Counted from the first letter of the stretch, positions 24,159 through 35,866 are shown. The stretch is 64,000 nt of DNA from an uncultured Prevotella sp. (GCA_900548585.1 URLI01000004.1:17498-81497); one strand, 5' to 3'. Made by a program: numbers and translations. Notes: generated by a model from the letters alone, not told the origin.

Positions 24159-25817
24159 TCACCCATTGAATTTAAGAACGACACCCCCTGACGGCGGTAT
24201 AGCCATATTAACCGGCGTGTCGGTGCCCAACGCCAGCCTCATTGGCTTCCCGGTCAGCAGGTCGGTTGCATTGCGTTCGCCCTCCGCCATTTTCAGGAAA
24301 TCGAATGCGTGGCGCGGTATGTTGATGTCGCACACCGCCTCACGGTCATCGAAATTTGCGACAACGAGCAAAGTCTCGTCGCCACTCTTGCGCAGGAAAG
24401 CGAACTGACGGCCGGCAATGTGCTGGTTGACATACATAAGGTCGTAGCACTCCCCGTCGCTCACGGCACGCTCACGGTTGGCAAGTGTCAGGATTCTTCG
24501 GTAAACCTCCTCAAGCAGCCTCTCGTCCTCGTGCAGTTGGCTGCGGTCGAAATATCCACGGCGCAGAGTGTCAACGCACCAATAGTCGAATATGGTGGTG
24601 CGCCCGTCAACGCCGCTGAAGCCCTCCGCGTCCATCCCTCGCTCGCCGAACTCCTGCCCGGCATAGAGCATGAACGGACATTTGTTGAGCAACGCGCAGA
24701 CTATCATCCCCGGTATGCCACGCCGCGCGTCCGCCGCGAAAAAATCGCTCGCTATGCGCTGCTCGTCGTGGTTCTCAAGGAAATATAGCATGTGGTCGAC
24801 TATGCCGCCAACATTCTGCCACTGCTCTGTGATGTCAGAGGCGCGGCGGCGACCGCAAATCACGTCGCGAACGCAGTCGTACATCCCCACCTTGTCATAA
24901 AGCCAGTCGAAGCCCGCGTCAATATACTTGCGGTAAAGCGAAGGGTTATACACCTCGCCGATGAATTTAATCTCTGGAAACGCCGCCCTCACCACGTCAG
25001 TCGCCCATGCCCAGAACTCCGCAGGCACCATCTCCGCCATGTCGCAGCGGAACGCATCGGCTCCCGTCCGCGCCCAGAAGAGCAGTATGTCCGCCATCTT
25101 GCCCCAGGTGTCTGGTATGGGCGAGAAATGCTCCGAGCGTCCGCCGGTGTCGCAATAGTCAACGCCGTAGTTCAGTTTCACCGTCTCGTACCAGTCGTTG
25201 CGCGACGGTTTGGCGGAGAACACGTCGTTGCCCGTGGCACGCGCGGGGCATTCACCATAACCGCTGCCGCCCGTACTGCCGCAAATATCTGAGAGGTCGA
25301 GCGGCTCGGGTATGTAATAGAAGTTGTTGTCGCGTGCAAACCGCAGGTCGGTGCTGTCGTCCTCGCCAAGGTCACTGACGCCATTGGGGCGGCAGATGCT
25401 CCTGTACTCGCGCGCCACATGGTTAGGCACGAAGTCCATTACCACCTTCATCCCTGCCCTGTGGGTGCGCTCCACCAACGCGCCCCACTCCTCCATGCGG
25501 CGGTCAACGTCCACAGCAATGTCCGGGTCTATGTCGTAGTAGTCCGCTATGGCGTATGGCGAGCCCGCCACGCCCTTGACGACATCGGGGTGCTGGCGCG
25601 GTATGCCTTGAGCCGTGTGATCTGTCTGCGATGCGTGGCGAACCACCCCGGTGAACCACACGTGCGTCGCGCCGAGACGCTTTATCCGCCGCAGCGTGGC
25701 ATCATCGAAGTCGTTCATCTTCCCCACCCCGTTCTCCACAACCGTCCCCCACGGCTTGTCCGTGGCGTTGCGGTTGCCGAAAAGCCGGGTGAACACTTGG
25801 TATATAATCGGTTTCAT
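24159..25817 (-). CDS. GH13 alpha-amylase family enzyme
   Basis: A 552-residue glycoside hydrolase with all four GH13 signature regions: DFVPNH (128-133), GADAFRCDMAEM (252-263, nucleophile D259), FIGEV with acid/base E288, and ENHD (348-351, with D351). No signal peptide is seen, so it acts in the cytoplasm, presumably on alpha-glucans or maltodextrins or as a transglycosylase. A C-terminal beta domain (about residues 470-552) is present. The start at MKPIIYQVF avoids 11 unrelated codons upstream. It is isolated from any starch-utilisation genes, so the substrate is uncertain. Confidence 0.88.
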   Translation of the reverse strand: MKPIIYQVFTRLFGNRNATDKPWGTVVENGVGKMNDFDDATLRRIKRLGATHVWFTGVVRHASQTDHTAQGIPRQHPDVVKGVAGSPYAIADYYDIDPDIAVDVDRRMEEWGALVERTHRAGMKVVMDFVPNHVAREYRSICRPNGVSDLGEDDSTDLRFARDNNFYYIPEPLDLSDICGSTGGSGYGECPARATGNDVFSAKPSRNDWYETVKLNYGVDYCDTGGRSEHFSPIPDTWGKMADILLFWARTGADAFRCDMAEMVPAEFWAWATDVVRAAFPEIKFIGEVYNPSLYRKYIDAGFDWLYDKVGMYDCVRDVICGRRRASDITEQWQNVGGIVDHMLYFLENHDEQRIASDFFAADARRGIPGMIVCALLNKCPFMLYAGQEFGERGMDAEGFSGVDGRTTIFDYWCVDTLRRGYFDRSQLHEDERLLEEVYRRILTLANRERAVSDGECYDLMYVNQHIAGRQFAFLRKSGDETLLVVANFDDREAVCDINIPRHAFDFLKMAEGERNATDLLTGKPMRLALGTDTPVNMAIPPSGGVVLKFNG

Positions 25818-25876
25818 ACTATACTCCTGTAAAAAAAACATAAAAATCAATAGCCCGCCTGCCGCATAAAAGACGA

Positions 25877-25909
25877 GAGTTCTTTCGCGGCATTGCCTCG
25901 AAAGAACTC
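25877..25909 (-). terminator. Terminator after fabD
   Basis: GAGTTCTTTCG and CGAAAGAACTC form a perfect 11-base stem with an 11-base loop. On the minus strand a T-containing tract follows. It lies between fabD and the GH13 gene. Confidence 0.75.
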
Positions 25910-25930
25910 ACAATCCCATATTCCCTGTTG

Positions 25931-26827
25931 TCAAGCCTCAATCCCGTGTGCGCTTACCTCACGGCTGATCTTTGCTATCATTCCCTGCAAAGCCTTGCCC
26001 GGACCACACTCGGTGAAGTCAGTCGCGCCGTCGGCAATCATGTTCTCCACGCCCTGCGCCCACCGCACGCTGCTCGTGAGCTGGGCTATGAGGTTGGCCT
26101 TTATCTCCGTGGGGTCTGTGTGCGGCTTGCCGTCAACGTTCTGGTATACCGGGCATTTCGGTGTCTTTATCTCCGTTGCCTCGATGGCGGCCTGAAGCTC
26201 GTCCTTGGCAGGCTGCATCAGCGGAGAGTGGAACGCGCCACCCACCTTCAGCGGCAAAGCCCTCTTCGCGCCGGCGGCCTTCAGTTGCGCGCACGCCTCG
26301 TCAATTGCCTCTATGTTCCCGGATATGACCAACTGTCCCGGGCAGTTGTAGTTTGCCGGAACGACAACGCCCTTGTCGCCCTTGCGGCTTATCTCCCCGC
26401 ATACGCCCTCTATCTTGTCGAACGGCAGCCCGATGATGGCAGCCATCGTTGACGGCGCTGCCTCGCAGGCCTTCTGCATAGCCATGGCACGCGCATAAAC
26501 GAGCCGCAGCCCGTCCTCGAAAGTCAACGCGCCGGCGGCAACGAGCGCGGAGAACTCGCCGAGCGAGTGCCCCGCAGTCATGTCCGGCCTGAAATCACCG
26601 CCCATGCACAACGCGCTGATCACGCTGTGCAGGAAAACGGCCGGCTGTGTCACCTTGGTCTGTTTCAACTCATCATCAGTACCTGCGAACATGATGTCAG
26701 TTATCCTGTAGCCGAGGATGTCGTTAGCCTTCTCAAAAAGTTCCTTCGCCAAAGGGTTGTTGTCGTAAAGGTCTTTCCCCATACCCACAAACTGCGCTCC
26801 CTGACCGGGAAAAACAAATGCTTTCAT
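25931..26827 (-). CDS. fabD: Malonyl-CoA:ACP transacylase
   Basis: A 298-residue FabD, loading malonyl onto acyl carrier protein for fatty acid synthesis. It starts MKAFVFPGQGAQFVGMG (the PGQGAQ loop). The nucleophile serine is in GHSLGEFSAL, the malonyl-binding arginine lies in VYARAMAMQKAC, and the catalytic histidine is in GGAFHSPLM. The length is normal. It is alone in its transcript, with its own promoter and terminator, separate from other fab genes. Confidence 0.96.
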   Translation of the reverse strand: MKAFVFPGQGAQFVGMGKDLYDNNPLAKELFEKANDILGYRITDIMFAGTDDELKQTKVTQPAVFLHSVISALCMGGDFRPDMTAGHSLGEFSALVAAGALTFEDGLRLVYARAMAMQKACEAAPSTMAAIIGLPFDKIEGVCGEISRKGDKGVVVPANYNCPGQLVISGNIEAIDEACAQLKAAGAKRALPLKVGGAFHSPLMQPAKDELQAAIEATEIKTPKCPVYQNVDGKPHTDPTEIKANLIAQLTSSVRWAQGVENMIADGATDFTECGPGKALQGMIAKISREVSAHGIEA

Positions 26828-26867
26828 TTTCTTTAATTTACCTTGTTTTTAACTTTGTTTCGGGCTG

Positions 26868-26899
26868 CAAAGATAGCAAAAAACACGCTGGCAGCCAAA
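26868..26899 (-). promoter_or_regulatory. Promoter of fabD
   Basis: On the minus strand TTTG (26899-26896), 20 bases, TATCTTTG (26875-26868). It lies 40 bases before the fabD ATG. Confidence 0.75.
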
Positions 26900-26926
26900 T
26901 CTTTTCATCGTTTTCGCCCTGATTGC

Positions 26927-26957
26927 TTGCACACCTCGCTTTTTTTTATTTACTTTG
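26927..26957 (+). promoter_or_regulatory. Promoter of ligA
   Basis: TTG (26927-26929), 20 bases, TTACTTTG (26950-26957), one mismatch to the -7 consensus. It is divergent from the fabD promoter. Confidence 0.6.
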
Positions 26958-27021
26958 CCATCGCAACCCAGAGGGCAACTACGGGTGATGGGAATGTCAA
27001 GAAACAGTAACGACGAAATAA

Positions 27022-29049
<2,028 letters not shown>

Positions 29050-29166
29050 TATGGTGACGGACTATGAGAAACCTGGAAGTTAAGTAGCATTAATTCCCAA
29101 AAAGAACTCCCAATATCCAATAAGCGACAATATTCAGCACAAAACGACAAAAAATGTGCAGTTTCC

Positions 29167-29197
29167 TTTGATTGTAAAAATAAAAATATTATTTTTG
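29167..29197 (+). promoter_or_regulatory. Promoter of ptb-buk
   Basis: TTTG (29167-29170), exactly 19 bases, TATTTTTG (29190-29197). It is an ideal consensus promoter 20 bases before the ptb ATG. Confidence 0.85.
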
Positions 29198-29217
29198 CAA
29201 GCAATACTTAATACACT

Positions 29218-30069
29218 ATGAATACAATACACAACTTTGAAGAACTGAGAGAAAGACTGCGCCAAGGCAAGCCTTGCCGTGTTGCAGCAGTGGAAGCTAC
29301 TGACGAGCATTCTGGCGAGGCGGTGGAAAAGGCCGTGAAAGAAGGCTGGGCATTGGTTAAGAACTTCACCACTGGCGACCCGCAGAAGTCGGCAGCCGAG
29401 GCCGTGAATATGGTGCGCAGAGGTGAGGCCGATGTGATAATGAAGGGCATCATAAACACTGACGTGCTGCTGCGCGCCGTTCTGAACAAGGAAGAAGGGC
29501 TGCTTCCCAAGGGCAACGTGCTGACACACCTGAGCGCGATTTACCTGCCGATGTTGGGAAGAATTATACTAATGGGAGACCCGGCAGTGATTCCCAACCC
29601 TACCCTGGAGCAGCGCGAGGCGATGATACGCTACGCAGTGAAACTGGCTTCGGCATACGGGATAGAGGAGCCGCGCATTGCACTGATACACTGTACGGAG
29701 AAGGTCTCTGAGAAATTCCCCCTCACACTCGACTATGTGAAACTCATTGAAGAGTGCAAACGCGGAGAGTTCGGAAAGGCTATAGTTGACGGGCCGACCG
29801 ACCTGAAATGCGCAATCTGCAAGGAATCGGCAGACATAAAGGGCATAAAGAGCCCACTTGAGGGACGAAGCGACATTCTGCTCATGCCCGACATCGAGGC
29901 AGGAAACGTGTTCTACAAGACGCTGACGGCGTTCACTGACGCCCAACTCGCCGTGGGGCTGATGGGCGCAGCATGTCCTATATCGCTAACATCGCGCAGC
30001 GACAGCGCAGACACCAAGCTAAACTCGCTCGCAATGGCTTGCCTGCAAGCATCAATGGAACGCAAATAA
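29218..30069 (+). CDS. ptb: Phosphate butyryltransferase
   Basis: A 283-residue phosphotransacylase of the PTA/PTB family converting butyryl-CoA or another short or branched acyl-CoA plus phosphate to acyl phosphate and CoA. Conserved segments are ADVIMKGIINTD, LTHLSAIYLP, PDIEAGNVFYKTLT and GAACPISLTSRSDS. It is shorter than phosphate acetyltransferase, and the following gene is butyrate kinase, so Ptb is preferred over Pta. The strong promoter just upstream serves both. Branched acyl-CoAs made by the VOR complex elsewhere in this window are plausible substrates. Confidence 0.9.
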   Translation: MNTIHNFEELRERLRQGKPCRVAAVEATDEHSGEAVEKAVKEGWALVKNFTTGDPQKSAAEAVNMVRRGEADVIMKGIINTDVLLRAVLNKEEGLLPKGNVLTHLSAIYLPMLGRIILMGDPAVIPNPTLEQREAMIRYAVKLASAYGIEEPRIALIHCTEKVSEKFPLTLDYVKLIEECKRGEFGKAIVDGPTDLKCAICKESADIKGIKSPLEGRSDILLMPDIEAGNVFYKTLTAFTDAQLAVGLMGAACPISLTSRSDSADTKLNSLAMACLQASMERK

Positions 30070-30117
30070 CCCATATATAATAAAGGAATAAAAGGAAATT
30101 ACATAACTGTAACATAT

Positions 30118-31179
30118 ATGAAAATACTCGCGATAAACCCAGGGATGATTTCAACGAAGTTTGGAGTCTTTGAAGATGACAAGATGGTGCTGAGCAAAAC
30201 CATAAACCATCCATACGATGAACTATGCAAATACCCAAATATCATGGACGAGTTCGACTATCGCAAAGATACCATAGTGAACGAACTGAAGGAACATGGG
30301 TATGAAATCAAATTCGACGTCATCGTGGGACGCGGCGGACTTGTAAAGCCAATAGAGAGCGGCGTATACGAACTGAACGACAAGGTCATCGAGGACACGA
30401 AGCACCCAAGGCTGCACCACGCCTGCAACCTCGGCTCGCTCATAGCACTCGCCATGGCAAAGGGGATACCCGGGTGCCGCGCATTCACCGTTGACCCTGG
30501 CGTGGTGGACGAGCTCGACGACGTGGCCCGCATCACGGGACTGCCCGAGAAGCCGCACCGCACGATATGGCACGCACTGAACCAGCGCGAGATTGCAAAG
30601 AGGTATTGCCGCGAACACGGACTGAAATACAATGAACTTGACCTGATAGTGTGCCACCTCGGAAGCGGCATCTCGTTCGCCATGCACCACCACGGACGCG
30701 CAATAGAGTGCTGCGACGCACTTAGCGGGGATGGGCCTTTCAGCCCGTCGAGAGCCGGCTTCATCTCGCCTGTCGACATAATCGACCTTTGCTTCAGCGG
30801 AAAATACAACAAGGAGGAGATGCTGCGCAAGATAAACGGGCACAGCGGACTGACCGCCCATCTCGGCACAAACGACGTGAGAGAGGTTGAGAAGCGCATA
30901 AGCGAGGGCGACGGACACGCGAAACTGGTTCTCGATGCCATGATATACAGCATCGCACGCCACCTCGCATCGCTCGCGCCTGCCACCTACGGACATGTCG
31001 ACGCCGTGATAATAACGGGCGCCATAGCGCACAGCAAATATGTCACCGAGGGCATAAAGAAACGCGTGGAGTTCCTCGCACCAGTGTTCATATACCCGGG
31101 AGAGGACGAGCTCGCAGCACTCGCCAACAACGCATACCGCGCACTGAAGGGAGAAGAGGAGATTAAAATCTACAAATAA
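30118..31179 (+). CDS. buk: Butyrate kinase
   Basis: A 353-residue acetokinase-family kinase making ATP and butyrate (or isobutyrate/isovalerate) from the acyl phosphate. The N-terminal ILAINPGMISTKFGVF is the phosphate-1 loop; FTVDPGVVDELDD, CHLGSGISFAMHHHGR and DVIITGAIAHS are also family-typical. It forms an operon with ptb, 48 bases apart, and is followed by a terminator. Together they give substrate-level ATP. Confidence 0.94.
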   Translation: MKILAINPGMISTKFGVFEDDKMVLSKTINHPYDELCKYPNIMDEFDYRKDTIVNELKEHGYEIKFDVIVGRGGLVKPIESGVYELNDKVIEDTKHPRLHHACNLGSLIALAMAKGIPGCRAFTVDPGVVDELDDVARITGLPEKPHRTIWHALNQREIAKRYCREHGLKYNELDLIVCHLGSGISFAMHHHGRAIECCDALSGDGPFSPSRAGFISPVDIIDLCFSGKYNKEEMLRKINGHSGLTAHLGTNDVREVEKRISEGDGHAKLVLDAMIYSIARHLASLAPATYGHVDAVIITGAIAHSKYVTEGIKKRVEFLAPVFIYPGEDELAALANNAYRALKGEEEIKIYK

Positions 31180-31186
31180 CAAACGT

Positions 31187-31222
31187 GACCCTCCTGCCGA
31201 CACGATGCGGGAGGGTCGCATT
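31187..31222 (+). terminator. Terminator after buk
   Basis: GACCCTCCTGC and GCGGGAGGGTC pair along 11 bases (one G-U) with a 9-base loop, followed by a T run. Confidence 0.85.
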
Positions 31223-31255
31223 TTTATGCACACAGGCACAAAAACACACATTCGC

Positions 31256-31286
31256 TTGCACGTCATGGAATAAATCACTAACTTTG
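31256..31286 (+). promoter_or_regulatory. Promoter of trmD
   Basis: TTG (31256-31258), 20 bases, TAACTTTG (31279-31286), 61 bases before the trmD ATG. Confidence 0.7.
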
Positions 31287-31347
31287 AAGCCCCGTAACCG
31301 AAAGCAGCAAGGAACTGCACTGACGGCAACAAAACAGACATGCACGA

Positions 31348-32040
31348 ATGAGAATAGACATTATAACCGTGCTGCCGGAGATGATAGAAGGCTTCGTCAG
31401 CGAGTCGATACTGGCACGCGCGCAGAAAAAGGGACTGGCGGAGATCTGCCTGCACAACCTCAGGGACTACACCACAGACAAGTGGCGGCGTGTTGACGAC
31501 TACCCATACGGCGGCTTCGCTGGTATGGTGATGCAGGTGGAGCCCATCGACAGGTGCATATCGGCACTGAAGCAACAGCGGCAATACGACGAGGTGATAT
31601 TCACTTCGCCGGACGGAGAGCAGTTTGACCAGCACACCGCAAACGACCTTTCGCTCAAAGAGAACATCATTATACTCTGCGGACACTACAAGGGTGTTGA
31701 CCAGAGGGTGCGCGACCACCTCATAACACGCGAAATCAGCGTAGGCGACTTCGTGCTGACCGGCGGCGAACTGCCTGCGGCAATCATCGCGGATGCCGTG
31801 GTGCGCGTTGTGCCGGGTGTTCTCGGGGACGACCAGAGCGCACTGTCGGACAGTTTCCAGGACGACCTGCTCGCAGCACCGATATACACACGGCCTGCGG
31901 AATACAAGGGATGGAAAGTGCCTGACATATTGCTGAGCGGACACGAGGCAAAGATAAAACAGTGGGAAACGGATCAGGCCGTGGAGAGAACAAAGCGGCT
32001 GCGGCCAGACCTGCTGAAAAAAGGCATTAGGAAATCCTGA
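31348..32040 (+). CDS. trmD: tRNA (guanine37-N1)-methyltransferase
   Basis: A 230-residue SPOUT-class TrmD that methylates G37 of tRNAs with SAM and prevents frameshifting. Signature segments are the N-terminal [12 protein letters not shown], then [30 protein letters not shown] and [15 protein letters not shown], the knotted SAM-binding loop. In many bacteria trmD sits with rpsP and rimM; here it stands alone with its own promoter. Confidence 0.96.
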   Translation: MRIDIITVLPEMIEGFVSESILARAQKKGLAEICLHNLRDYTTDKWRRVDDYPYGGFAGMVMQVEPIDRCISALKQQRQYDEVIFTSPDGEQFDQHTANDLSLKENIIILCGHYKGVDQRVRDHLITREISVGDFVLTGGELPAAIIADAVVRVVPGVLGDDQSALSDSFQDDLLAAPIYTRPAEYKGWKVPDILLSGHEAKIKQWETDQAVERTKRLRPDLLKKGIRKS

Positions 32041-32076
32041 GGGACTTTATTTGCGGTGAGAAATCCTCCCACCCGC

Positions 32077-32922
32077 TCATTGCTCCCAGTCATTCAGAAA
32101 CATCTCCCCTATCCTGAACCCCTCCTCGTAAAGCCGTTCGAGTTTCTCAATGTCGCGCGTCATTCGCTTGACCTCCATTGGCTTCTCGGGACGTATGCAT
32201 ACGACACGTCCCTCGCTTTCCATACGGTCAACCATGTCGAGCTGGGCATTGTAAGCCGCTATGCGATGGCTGAGCGCTTCGCACAATTTAGGGTATCTCT
32301 TGTAAATAATATTCGGGATGGCGCGGTCCTTGCCGTCATTGCGATAACCTTTTCTGTGCGTCAGCACCACCACATTCCTGTCATATCCTTTCTCCACGGC
32401 ACGCATCACGGGAATGCTGTCAACTATGCCGCCATCGAGCATCGGCACGCCGTCCACCTTCACCATCCTGCTCACATACGGAAGTGAGCTCGAGGCACGC
32501 ACGATGTCAAGCGCGCGCTGCCTGTCGCTGTTCTCCGAGAGATAGCGCGGCTGCCCCGTGAGGCAGTCCGTCGCCACCATCTCATACTCCGTCCGTCCGT
32601 CGAAAAACGTGTCCCAGTCGAAAGGCAGCAGTTTGTTGGGAAAATCATCATAGAGAAGTTTGCAGTCGAATATGCACCCTTGCCTGAACAGATGCCGCAG
32701 CCCGATGTAGTCGTAACGCCCCAGGAAATCAATGTTTGACACGCGCGCCCTGCGCGGCTGGCGACTGATGTACGACATGCCGTTGCACGCCCCAGCCGAC
32801 ACCGCCACGACGTAACGGAAATAAACATCGTGCTTCATAAAAGCATCGAGGACACCCGTGGTGAACACACCGCGCATACCGCCTCCCTCAAGCACCAGTC
32901 CCATTCTTCTGCAAATCCTCAT
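32077..32922 (-). CDS. Patatin-like phospholipase
   Basis: A 281-residue patatin-family lipid acyl hydrolase. The oxyanion loop is EGGGMRG (12-18), the nucleophile serine S42 lies in VAVSAGACNG, and the catalytic aspartate is in LDGGIVDSIP. The serine elbow reads A-V-S-A-G, so the first glycine of GxSxG is missing, as in several bacterial members. The start is the ATG at 32922, just after the promoter box; 32904 is possible. It has no signal peptide and is likely cytoplasmic or membrane-associated. It resembles the bacterial YjjU group. Confidence 0.87.
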   Translation of the reverse strand: MRICRRMGLVLEGGGMRGVFTTGVLDAFMKHDVYFRYVVAVSAGACNGMSYISRQPRRARVSNIDFLGRYDYIGLRHLFRQGCIFDCKLLYDDFPNKLLPFDWDTFFDGRTEYEMVATDCLTGQPRYLSENSDRQRALDIVRASSSLPYVSRMVKVDGVPMLDGGIVDSIPVMRAVEKGYDRNVVVLTHRKGYRNDGKDRAIPNIIYKRYPKLCEALSHRIAAYNAQLDMVDRMESEGRVVCIRPEKPMEVKRMTRDIEKLERLYEEGFRIGEMFLNDWEQ

Positions 32923-32941
32923 AGTACAAGAAATTATGATG

Positions 32942-32949
32942 CAAAGATA
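32942..32949 (-). promoter_or_regulatory. -7 box for the patatin gene
   Basis: The minus strand reads TATCTTTG, about 20 bases before the chosen ATG. This rules out the longer reading from 32985. Confidence 0.65.
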
Positions 32950-33065
32950 GCAAAAAAAATCACAACTCCACGATCCGCCAGACAAATTGTGGCATCAGAA
33001 ATAAGTAATACAATTCGTTTACATTTATTTAGATATAAATATTGCACGTTATAAATAATTATTTG

Positions 33066-33073
33066 TATATTTG
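33066..33073 (+). promoter_or_regulatory. -7 box for the aminopeptidase P gene
   Basis: TATATTTG, consensus match, 27 bases before the ATG at 33100. Confidence 0.65.
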
Positions 33074-33099
33074 CAACGTCATTTGAAAAACAAATAATC

Positions 33100-34515
33100 A
33101 TGTTTAATAAAGAAGTTTATTCAGAACGCCGCGCGCAACTCAAAAAGATGGTGAAGAGCGGCGTGATAATATTGTTCGGCAACAACGAGTCGCCAAACAA
33201 CTATCCGTCAAACTCGTATTACCCGTTCCGTCAGGACTCGTCGTTCCTCTACTATTTCGGACAACGCCGCGACGGTCTGGTCGGCGTAATAGACTGCGAC
33301 AACGACAACGAGACACTCTTCGGAGACGACATCGACATTGACGACATCGTGTGGTACGGCTCGGTTGACAGCGTGAGCGACATGGCTGCACAGGTAGGCG
33401 TGAGCAACAGCAGGCCAATGGCACAGTTGCAGGCAATATGCAACGACGCGAGGAAGGCAGGGCGCAAGATACACTTCCTGCCGCCATACCGCTTCGACAC
33501 CAAGATACAGATAATGGATCTGTTGGGCATACACCCCTCGCAGCAGAAAGAGGCAGCATCGGTGGAGCTGATAAAGGCTGTCATCAAGATGCGCCAGGTG
33601 AAGACCAGCCTCGAGATCGCAGAGATTGAGAAAGCGTGCGCCATCGGCTACAAGATGCACACCACCGCGATGCGCCTAACGCGGCCGGGGCTCACCGAGA
33701 AATACGTCGGCGGACAGGTGGACGGCGTCGCGCACTCGATGGGCGAGCAGGTGAGCTTCGCAACGATATTCACACAGCACGGCGAGATAATGCATGGCAC
33801 ACCGTCGTACGACACGCTCGAGAGCGGCCGCCTCGCACTGTGCGACTCGGGAGCGGAGAACGCCGAGAACTATTGCTCGGACAACACCCGCACATTCCCC
33901 GTGAACGGCAAGTTCACACAGAGACAACTCGAGATTTACAGCATAGTGGAGGCATGTCACGACTACGCGCTGACAGCATCAAAGCCGGGCGTGCTATACT
34001 ATGACGTCCACATGGGAGTGTGCCGCATGATGATTGAACGCCTCAAGGAGGTGGGACTGATGAAGGGCGACACCGACGAGGCACTGCACGCCGGAGCACA
34101 CGCCATGTTCCTGCCACACGGACTGGGTCACATGATGGGCATGGACGTGCATGACATGGAGGGATTAGGACAGAACTACGTTGGCTTCGACGACGAGATA
34201 CAGCCATCGACACAGTTCGGCACGGCAAGCCTGCGCTGCGGCAAGAGACTGCAGGAGGGCTTCGTGGTGACAGACGAACCGGGCATCTACTTCATCCCGG
34301 CACTCATCGACGACTGGCGCGCACAGGGGCTGCACCGCGACTTCATAAACTACGAACTGCTTGAGACATACAAGGACTTCGGGGGAATACGCATCGAGGA
34401 CGACATACTGATAACGGCAGACGGCTGCCGCATCCTCGGCAAGGACGTAATACCATATCACCCGAAGGACGTTGAGGAGTATATGGCAGAAAACCGCATC
34501 AACCTGTGGATGTAA
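33100..34515 (+). CDS. Aminopeptidase P family metallopeptidase
   Basis: A 471-residue M24B peptidase that removes an N-terminal residue preceding proline. The creatinase-like N-terminal domain covers about 1-170. In the pita-bread domain the metal ligands are visible: aspartates in LCDSGAE and CSDNTRTF, histidine in LPHGLGHMMGMDVHD, and glutamates in TDEPGIY and GIRIEDD. It has no signal peptide, so it is cytoplasmic and processes peptides. It is transcribed divergently from the patatin gene. Confidence 0.93.
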   Translation: MFNKEVYSERRAQLKKMVKSGVIILFGNNESPNNYPSNSYYPFRQDSSFLYYFGQRRDGLVGVIDCDNDNETLFGDDIDIDDIVWYGSVDSVSDMAAQVGVSNSRPMAQLQAICNDARKAGRKIHFLPPYRFDTKIQIMDLLGIHPSQQKEAASVELIKAVIKMRQVKTSLEIAEIEKACAIGYKMHTTAMRLTRPGLTEKYVGGQVDGVAHSMGEQVSFATIFTQHGEIMHGTPSYDTLESGRLALCDSGAENAENYCSDNTRTFPVNGKFTQRQLEIYSIVEACHDYALTASKPGVLYYDVHMGVCRMMIERLKEVGLMKGDTDEALHAGAHAMFLPHGLGHMMGMDVHDMEGLGQNYVGFDDEIQPSTQFGTASLRCGKRLQEGFVVTDEPGIYFIPALIDDWRAQGLHRDFINYELLETYKDFGGIRIEDDILITADGCRILGKDVIPYHPKDVEEYMAENRINLWM

Positions 34516-34669
34516 ACCAAGGGGAATCTTGGAGTTAGAAAGCTTTGGAGATATTTCCGGAGTTAATCAACAGACCACCGGAACATCTATTGAGCTTCTG
34601 ACCGTATTCCGCATAAGCAACCGCAAATAATCATAATCATAAACAATAAAGTAAAAAACCGAAAAAACA

Positions 34670-35866
34670 ATGAAGAAAATCTTAATGCTCGCCTTGGTGG
34701 CATTGCTCGCCACAGGCGCAATGGCACAGGACAAGGAAGAAAACAAGAACAAGCCTGTGTTCACGACTATCAAAGCGATGCCCATCACAAGCGTAAAGGA
34801 CCAGAACCGCTCCGGCACATGCTGGGCATACTCAACACTCTCGTTCTTCGAGAGCGAAATCCTGAAGGCCACAGGCAAGAACCTCGACCTCTGCGAGATG
34901 TTCGTGGCAAACAAAGACTACATGGAGCGCGCCATCCTCACGGTGCGAATGCACGGCGACAGCCAGTTCTCACAGGGCGGCTCGGCAGGCGACGTTCTCA
35001 GCATAATCAAGCGTCACGGCATCTGCCCGGAGAACGCGATGCCGCTGCCTGGGACAATGCAGGGCGACTCACTTGCAAACTTCAACGAGTTCTTCGAAGT
35101 AATGTCACCGTTCGTTGACGCCATTGCAAAGAGCAAGGCAAAGAAAATCTCCAAACAGTGGCGCGAAGGACTGCAGGGAATTATCGACGCTTACCTCGGA
35201 AAATGCCCTGAGAAGTTCACCTACGAGGGAAAGACATACACACCGAAGCAGTTCGCCGCAAGCCTCGGACTCAACTGGGACGACTACGTAAGCATCACAA
35301 GCTACACACACCACCCGTTCTACACCGCCTTCCCCGTGGAAGTGCAGGACAACTGGCGATGGGAAACTTCCTACAACGTGCCGATGGACGAGATGATGCG
35401 CATCATTGACAACGCCCTCGAGAACGGATACACCATAGCATGGGGCGGCGACGTGAGCGAGGAAGGCTTCACACGCAAGGGCCTCGGCATCGCATACGAC
35501 ACCAAGGCTGTGCAGAACCTTGCAGGAAGCGATGCCGCACGCTGGCTGAAACTGAACCAGACCGAGAAGAAGAACAAACTCGACTCGCTCGGCATCAACG
35601 CACCGGAAGTGATCCCAACACAGCAGATGAGGCAGGACGGCTTCGACAACTGGGAACTTACCGACGACCACGGAATGCACATCTACGGACTGGCAAAGGA
35701 CCAGAACGGCAAGGAGTACTACATGGTGAAGAACTCATGGGGCGAATATGGCGACTACAAAGGCACATGGTACATGACCAAGGCATTCATAGCAACCAAG
35801 ACGATGGACTACCTCGTTAACAAGAACGCCATACCAAAGGACATACGAAAGAAACTGGGCATCTGA
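34670..35866 (+). CDS. Secreted C1-family cysteine peptidase
   Basis: A 398-residue papain-like aminopeptidase C/bleomycin hydrolase relative. A signal peptide (MKKILMLALVALLATGAMAQ) directs it to the periplasm or beyond. The oxyanion glutamine and nucleophile are in KDQNRSGTCWAYS (C51), the catalytic histidine in DDHGMHIYG and the asparagine in VKNSWGEYG. The insert of about 200 residues between cysteine and histidine is the helical region of the BLH group. It would digest peptides in the envelope, in keeping with a proteolytic lifestyle. Confidence 0.92.
   Translation: MKKILMLALVALLATGAMAQDKEENKNKPVFTTIKAMPITSVKDQNRSGTCWAYSTLSFFESEILKATGKNLDLCEMFVANKDYMERAILTVRMHGDSQFSQGGSAGDVLSIIKRHGICPENAMPLPGTMQGDSLANFNEFFEVMSPFVDAIAKSKAKKISKQWREGLQGIIDAYLGKCPEKFTYEGKTYTPKQFAASLGLNWDDYVSITSYTHHPFYTAFPVEVQDNWRWETSYNVPMDEMMRIIDNALENGYTIAWGGDVSEEGFTRKGLGIAYDTKAVQNLAGSDAARWLKLNQTEKKNKLDSLGINAPEVIPTQQMRQDGFDNWELTDDHGMHIYGLAKDQNGKEYYMVKNSWGEYGDYKGTWYMTKAFIATKTMDYLVNKNAIPKDIRKKLGI

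Noticed and set aside
25818..25850. N-terminal 11-codon extension of the GH13 enzyme
   Set aside because: It is hydrophobic but short, lacks a cleavage site, and is out of line with the family start at MKPIIYQ.
30223..31944. Long 573-codon open frame on the minus strand
   Set aside because: It is antisense to butyrate kinase and trmD, which have clear family motifs. It has no homology features and reflects codon bias of the real genes.
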